From the IMG/VR virus record IMGVR_UViG_3300037104_000400, positions 1-36,098 of that record: a DNA stretch of 36,098 nt. One strand, given 5' to 3'. This document shows positions 31,576-36,098 of this stretch, piece by piece. This stretch comes from a virus. Below the pieces are notes generated by a model, which saw only the letters and a list, made by a program, of their open reading frames with translations, did no database searches and was not told the origin of the DNA. Position 1 is the stretch's first letter. Each line of letters opens with the position of its first letter. Position numbers and translations under genes: made by a program.

Positions 31576-32430
31576 ATGAAAAAAGAATACGGATATCAGA
31601 TTGGTGTATATCAAATTAGAAATTTATTAAATGGAAAAATATATGTTGGGCAAACAGCGCGTATGCATGAAAGAGAATTAGAGCATAAAGGAGCCTTAAG
31701 ACGGGGAAAACATGAAAATAGACATCTTCAATCGGCATATGATCTTTATGGTAAAGAAAACTTTGTTTTTGAAATTTTAGTTTTTTGTGAAACTTTTGAA
31801 CTTACGCGATATGAGGACGCAATTAAAAATGCAAGTAATGGTAATTGCTATAATATAAGACCGTGTTCGGATAGCAACAAAGGATTGAAAGCATCAGAAG
31901 AAACTAGGGCAAAAATGAGAGCAAATAGTGCCCATGCCGTGCTAGGAAGGCCACACACAGAAGAGGAGAAAAGGCATTTATCAGAAGTTGAAAGCGGAGA
32001 AAACAGTTATTGGTTTGGAAAACATCATACAGATAATGCTAAGAAAAAAATATCATTAGCTCGCACCGGAACTCATCATTCGGAACAGCAAAAACAAAAA
32101 CAATCAGAATTCATGAGGGGCAATAAATATAATTTGGGAAAGAAACATTCCGATGAAGAAAAATTAAAACGATCTGAGGAACATATCGGATATAGGCCAG
32201 AAGGAAATTATAACAGCAAATATGTCGGATTGCATCTTGATAAACGGGATACGAAATATTATGTGAATGTATTTTTTGAAGGAAAGGCGAGATTTTGCGT
32301 TGGCTCTACTAAATACGAAACAGAAGGAGCCTTAATGTACAATGATGCAATGTTGGATTTATATGGATGGAAAGCAAAATTAAATGATATTAGTCAGGAA
32401 GAAATTGATGCATTATGGGAAATGGAATAA
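31576..32430 (+). CDS. GIY-YIG homing endonuclease with NUMOD3-like repeats and AP2-like C terminus
   Basis: 284 aa, ATG with TAAGGAAT upstream. Residues 7-95 carry the nuclease domain (IGVYQIRN, KIYVGQT, then HERELEH and FVFEILVF). Residues 105-205 contain NUMOD3-type repeats (GRPHTEEEKRHLSE, GKHHTDNAKKKIS, GKKHSDEEKLKRSE). Residues about 212-270 resemble an AP2-like DNA-binding domain (YVGLHLDKRDTKYYVNVFFE, with ALMYNDAMLDLYG). The paralogue at 23620 lacks this last domain. It is free-standing between tape measure and Dit genes, flanked by a terminator-like hairpin. The family call is firm; the cut site is unknown but probably in a neighbouring tail gene. Confidence 0.9.
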   Translation: MKKEYGYQIGVYQIRNLLNGKIYVGQTARMHERELEHKGALRRGKHENRHLQSAYDLYGKENFVFEILVFCETFELTRYEDAIKNASNGNCYNIRPCSDSNKGLKASEETRAKMRANSAHAVLGRPHTEEEKRHLSEVESGENSYWFGKHHTDNAKKKISLARTGTHHSEQQKQKQSEFMRGNKYNLGKKHSDEEKLKRSEEHIGYRPEGNYNSKYVGLHLDKRDTKYYVNVFFEGKARFCVGSTKYETEGALMYNDAMLDLYGWKAKLNDISQEEIDALWEME

Positions 32431-32462
32431 TAATATGAAAATAATCAAAAGGAGGATATTTA

Positions 32463-33257
32463 ATGTCTAGATTTAATGGGTGTTCTTTTATATATGACAA
32501 TATACCCTCCGAAAATTTTAACCTTCGCATAGTAGAATTTGATAATGCGGGAAAACAGAATTATGATTCTGGAGTTGAATCAGAACTTTCGCTTGATGTT
32601 TTGTATCGCCGTTCAAAAGTTAACTACTACGGGCGTTCAGTCAATAAACCTTTGGAAATAGATTTTACTGCTGTATCTTTCGATCCTATCTCTGTAGACG
32701 ATCAACATATTATAAAGTCTTGGCTTTTAGGATCAATGAAGCATGTTCCTTTGAGAATAGTTCAGGACGATATGTCGCAAATCTACTATAATTGTATCAT
32801 AACAAAAGCGGAAGATATAAAAGTAGGCAATATGGGCTATGGGCTTTCTATACATTTTGTATGTGATGCTCCTTGGGCATGGGAAAATGAAAAAATATTG
32901 AATAAAGATTATATTTCGGGGGGTGTAACTAATGAAACCTTTTCTTTCTTTAATTCTAGTGTGTCCAAGGATTATTTATTCCCAATCATAGAATTCACCA
33001 CGAATTCCATCGGTGACAGCCTCACGCTCACTAATGTTAGTGATGATAATTATCAATTTTCATTTACGGGACTGTCGGCAAACGAAACTATAACTGCAAA
33101 TTGTTATAATGAGATTCTAACGAGTTCAACTGGATTTTATCGATTGAATAAATTTAACTTGAATTGGTTCCGATTGCTACAATTCAACAATTCTATAAAT
33201 ATTTTAGGTGCAATTTCAAATTTTAAAATGACTTATCAATTTGCCAAGGGAGGATAA
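32463..33257 (+). CDS. Distal tail protein (Dit-like)
   Basis: 264 aa, ATG after AAAGGAGGATATT. Dit forms the hexameric hub joining tube and tip. The sequence has the siphovirus tail N-terminal domain pattern: short first strand FNGCSFIYDNI, then VLYRRSKVNYYGRSVNKPL, IHFVCDAPWAWE near residue 135, and a galectin-like beta-rich C-terminal half. Length is close to typical Dit proteins (about 250 aa). Its place directly between tape measure (plus inserted endonuclease) and the large Tal-like protein agrees. The stop is followed at once by the next start, with a shared GGGAGG site. Confidence 0.83.
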   Translation: MSRFNGCSFIYDNIPSENFNLRIVEFDNAGKQNYDSGVESELSLDVLYRRSKVNYYGRSVNKPLEIDFTAVSFDPISVDDQHIIKSWLLGSMKHVPLRIVQDDMSQIYYNCIITKAEDIKVGNMGYGLSIHFVCDAPWAWENEKILNKDYISGGVTNETFSFFNSSVSKDYLFPIIEFTTNSIGDSLTLTNVSDDNYQFSFTGLSANETITANCYNEILTSSTGFYRLNKFNLNWFRLLQFNNSINILGAISNFKMTYQFAKGG

Positions 33258-35942
33258 ATGTACCAGAAATTTGATCATTTTGATCTATTTGAGCGTCCTC
33301 CTATTCTCTTGTGTAATCCTGATGGAAGCCAATTGTACTCATTGAGAAATATTGAAGATGTTTCGGTGAAACTTCGATATAATGCTTTGAGTGAAATTAC
33401 TTTCAATGTCCCAAAAGTTGTAAACGATATTACTTTCGAATATTATGACATGCTTGTATACAAGCGATTGATATTGATTGATAAAGTTGGATATTTTATG
33501 ATAACAGGAAACGAAGAAAACGGAAATGGGGCTAAGACCGTAAAAACGATTACTGCAACTTCAATAGAGTCCGCCCTTGTCTATAAACATCTTAGCATGT
33601 TCAAAGGCACGTACAAATTTTATGACTATATAACTCCTGCTCCGACTCTTCTTGGAAAAATATTATCGTATCTGCCAGGATGGTCTGTGGGAACTGTAGA
33701 CGGAGAACTTTTAGGAATTTACCGTACATTTGATGTTTCGGATTCTACAATCTATAATTTTCTTCAAACTTCAGTGGAAGATGCATTTTCTTGTATTTTC
33801 GAATACGATCTTTTGAATAAAACAATATCTGCTCATACTGTTGCCGGTGCTACCACTATGACCGACATTTATCTCAGTTTTAATAATTTAGTAAAATCAA
33901 CTAAATTAACTGAGATTACAGACGGTTTGATAACGTGTTTATCGTGTTCGGGTGCCGCCAACTTGTCGATCAACGCCGTGAATCCATTAGGAACAGATCG
34001 TATCTATAACTTTTCATTCTTTGAAAAAGCCGAGTGGATGAGCACTGATTTAATAAATGCTCTTCATGCTTGGGAAGCAAAAACACTTGTTGATCAGCCC
34101 GTTTATGCGGATTTATTGGCACAACTCGAACAAAAAAGTTCTGATTTGATAACAATGACCGCCGATCTTGCGACTCTAAATGGCGAGTTAAGCGCTCTCG
34201 AAGATGTGCGTGCGGTTCGTATTCAACAAGGATTAAGTATTTCGGCAATCAATACTCAAATAAAAGCAAAAAAAGCACAAATAAAATCTAAACAATCAGA
34301 TATGAATAGTAAGCAATCAGAGATAGATGATTTAACTGCCCAGCTTACTGTAATAAATCAGGATTTATCGTTTGATACCAACTTCACTACAGCACAACAA
34401 ACCGAATTGAGTAGTTTCATTCTGGAAAATAGTTATGTCAACGATTCTTTTATTCAAACAGATTCGATGTCAATTTTAGAGATAACTCAAGAATCCCAAG
34501 ATTTATATGATTTAGCACAGACGATTCTTCAAAAAGTATCGCAGCCTAGATACTCGTTCGACTTAGAATCAACCAACTTTATATTTTTAAAAGACTTCTT
34601 GCCGTTCACCCAACAACTCGCTTTGGGCTGCGTAGTTACGTTGGAATTGCAAGACGGAACCAATGTTTTTCCGGTACTATTAGAAATCGATTATTCATAC
34701 GATAAACCTGCTGATTTTAAATTAACTTTTGGTAATAGATTAAGACTTGATAAAAGTTCATTTATATATTCCGATATTTTCGGAGATAGTTTAAATAATT
34801 CTATTTCTCAAAATTTTAATAGTCAACAATGGGGCAATTGGAATGACTACCACAAAGACGATGTAACAACTTTTATTAATAGTGCATTAGACGCTAGTAA
34901 GAATGCTATTATTAATGCTTCTGGACAAGAAATTAGAATAGATCAAAATGGTATTAGAGGCAGAAGACTGAATCCCATAACTGGTGATTATGATCCCGAA
35001 GAATTTGCAATGATTAATAATCTTTGGGTAATGACTAGAGATGGGTGGGATTCAGCCAGTTTAGCGATTGGCTCGATAAACAATTCTTCTGGTTCATTTT
35101 ATGGAATCATAGCGGATCAATTAATTGGTCGCGTTTTGGCTGGAAATCAACTTCTAATTACTAATGAACAGTCAACATTTACAGTATCAGGATCAAATGT
35201 AACTATAGTAGATGGAATGATATCTCTTACTCGTTCAGATGGCGCTAATCGCCTTTATATTGATCCTGTAAATGGTATCGATCTTCAAAAAAGAAATCCT
35301 AGTACGGGTTCATATACTGATATCTTTTATGTAGATTCTCAAGGCAATCTTCAAATTAGTGGCAACCTAAATGCTGCTACAGGAACTTTTTCTGGTGCAA
35401 TCAATGCAAAACTAGGCAATATAGGTGCATGGACTATAGATGATTTAGGATTAAAAGACACTTATGGTAATTATATCTATGGTAATGGTAATGTTCGTTT
35501 AGGAATGTTGACTATTCAAGGCAACCAAGCCCAATTCAATGGTGACATCTATGCGAACAATTTACAAGGTCTTTTACAGGCATCACAAATAGGCAGTCTA
35601 AATGCTGATGTTATAAATGCGGGTACAATTAGAGGCATTGACATATACGGATCGAACATATATTGGCCTGGAGTACATATGTATCAAAATGAATTTGGAA
35701 TGTCTCTGTTAGAAGCTACAAATAATATATCTATGATTGCCGGGCTTTTACCAATGAAGGCGGGAATCAATATTTCTGCTGCTAGTAATGGACAATTAAA
35801 ATTATTTGCGAATGATAGCATTTTCATTGGCCGAAATCTTATTGAATTAGGAACTCCAGTTATTTGTTTGCTCGGTAGTATATATACTGAAGATGCCTAC
35901 ATGAATAAAGGAACAGGAATATCAGGAACATTTGTATTATGA
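33258..35942 (+). CDS. Tail-associated protein (Tal-like) with coiled coil and fibre-like C-terminal half
   Basis: 894 aa, ATG after AAGGGAGGATAA. Residues 1-240 resemble the N-terminal base domain of siphovirus Tal/gp27-like proteins (FERPPILLCNPDGSQLYSLR; NPLGTDRIYNFSF just after). Residues about 280-375 form a coiled coil (LEQKSSDLITMTADLATLNG). Residues 420-510 complete the hub domain. From about 545 the protein is fibre-like, beginning with short helical IINASGQEIRIDQNGIRGRR and continuing as repeated G/N-rich strands (GNLNAATGTFSGAINAKLGN) found in tail tip and appendage proteins. It forms the tail tip and probably positions receptor-binding proteins. No peptidase active site was recognised. 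It overlaps the next gene by four bases. Confidence 0.8.
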   Translation: MYQKFDHFDLFERPPILLCNPDGSQLYSLRNIEDVSVKLRYNALSEITFNVPKVVNDITFEYYDMLVYKRLILIDKVGYFMITGNEENGNGAKTVKTITATSIESALVYKHLSMFKGTYKFYDYITPAPTLLGKILSYLPGWSVGTVDGELLGIYRTFDVSDSTIYNFLQTSVEDAFSCIFEYDLLNKTISAHTVAGATTMTDIYLSFNNLVKSTKLTEITDGLITCLSCSGAANLSINAVNPLGTDRIYNFSFFEKAEWMSTDLINALHAWEAKTLVDQPVYADLLAQLEQKSSDLITMTADLATLNGELSALEDVRAVRIQQGLSISAINTQIKAKKAQIKSKQSDMNSKQSEIDDLTAQLTVINQDLSFDTNFTTAQQTELSSFILENSYVNDSFIQTDSMSILEITQESQDLYDLAQTILQKVSQPRYSFDLESTNFIFLKDFLPFTQQLALGCVVTLELQDGTNVFPVLLEIDYSYDKPADFKLTFGNRLRLDKSSFIYSDIFGDSLNNSISQNFNSQQWGNWNDYHKDDVTTFINSALDASKNAIINASGQEIRIDQNGIRGRRLNPITGDYDPEEFAMINNLWVMTRDGWDSASLAIGSINNSSGSFYGIIADQLIGRVLAGNQLLITNEQSTFTVSGSNVTIVDGMISLTRSDGANRLYIDPVNGIDLQKRNPSTGSYTDIFYVDSQGNLQISGNLNAATGTFSGAINAKLGNIGAWTIDDLGLKDTYGNYIYGNGNVRLGMLTIQGNQAQFNGDIYANNLQGLLQASQIGSLNADVINAGTIRGIDIYGSNIYWPGVHMYQNEFGMSLLEATNNISMIAGLLPMKAGINISAASNGQLKLFANDSIFIGRNLIELGTPVICLLGSIYTEDAYMNKGTGISGTFVL

Positions 35943-36098
35943 GCAAATATATAACCTTTACAAATGGATTGCTAACAAATGTTTCTGGGAGTCAAATAAA
36001 TGTTACTTCATCATCCAATCCTAGTAATTATGTCGATTTAGTAAGTAGTGGAAGTTCATATATTAGTATGGGGCATGATACTAGTTTAGCAGATTTAG
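35939..36098 (+). CDS. Tail or fibre protein, 5' part only
   Basis: Begins at ATG 35939, overlapping the Tal stop (ATGA), and runs off the window, giving 53 complete codons. The visible sequence is S/N/T/V-rich beta-type (FTNGLLTNVSGSQINVTSSS), like the N-terminal part of a minor tail or receptor-binding protein. Function cannot be assigned from this fragment. Confidence 0.6.
   Translation, partial: MSKYITFTNGLLTNVSGSQINVTSSSNPSNYVDLVSSGSSYISMGHDTSLADL

Noticed and set aside
1-36098. CRISPR arrays, transposons, rRNA genes
   Set aside because: No regularly spaced repeats, transposase genes or rRNA segments were seen. The mobile elements present are the homing endonucleases, the group I intron and the recombinase gene.

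Overview
The window is a stretch of a tailed bacteriophage genome, almost certainly from a siphovirus-like phage of a low-GC Gram-positive host (Bacillota). The evidence is the AT-rich sequence, strong AGGAGG-type ribosome binding sites, frequent TTG starts, and every gene on the + strand in a head-to-tail morphogenesis order. I see no sheath or baseplate genes; a tape measure followed by a Dit-like and a Tal-like protein supports a long non-contractile tail. The genome continues past both ends: the last gene is cut, and no replication genes or complete lysis cassette are present.

Layout. (1) 1-2850: small membrane/coiled-coil proteins, a promoter, a candidate structured leader RNA, a DEDDy 3'-5' exonuclease with a zinc ribbon, and a tRNA-Thr(UGU). 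(2) 2851-13700: packaging and head genes: zinc-finger protein (possible small terminase), large terminase, free-standing homing endonuclease, portal, a small beta-rich protein, a ferritin, a protease-scaffold fusion with a probable nested scaffold start, a probable decoration protein and the major capsid protein. (3) 13689-20118: connector proteins, tail terminator, tail tube with an Ig-like domain, a probable tail assembly chaperone, and a small holin-like membrane protein ending at a strong terminator. (4) 20188-25242: a block of small accessory genes with its own promoter, containing an HNH endonuclease, a RusA-like resolvase, a GIY-YIG endonuclease and a tyrosine recombinase split by an in-frame TGA. 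It interrupts the tail module. (5) 25279-36098: tape measure gene split by a group I intron that carries a homing endonuclease gene, a second GIY-YIG endonuclease, Dit, the Tal-like tail protein, and the start of another tail gene.

The observation most worth following is the ferritin gene at 9290-9760. It sits between portal and capsid protease, aligns without gaps to E. coli FtnA as I recall it, and keeps the ferroxidase ligands. A ferritin next to an HK97-fold capsid cassette recalls encapsulin iron compartments. Its ribosome binding site lies inside a stem-loop, and the protease gene's is similarly placed. Other notable points are five homing-endonuclease-like genes of three families in 36 kb, a group I intron whose P1, P3, P7, P8 and P9 helices can be read directly, a multi-branched leader RNA closed by a 14-bp helix, and a tRNA with a swapped T-loop pair. 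All family assignments were made by eye from motifs and recalled family features; no database search was run.
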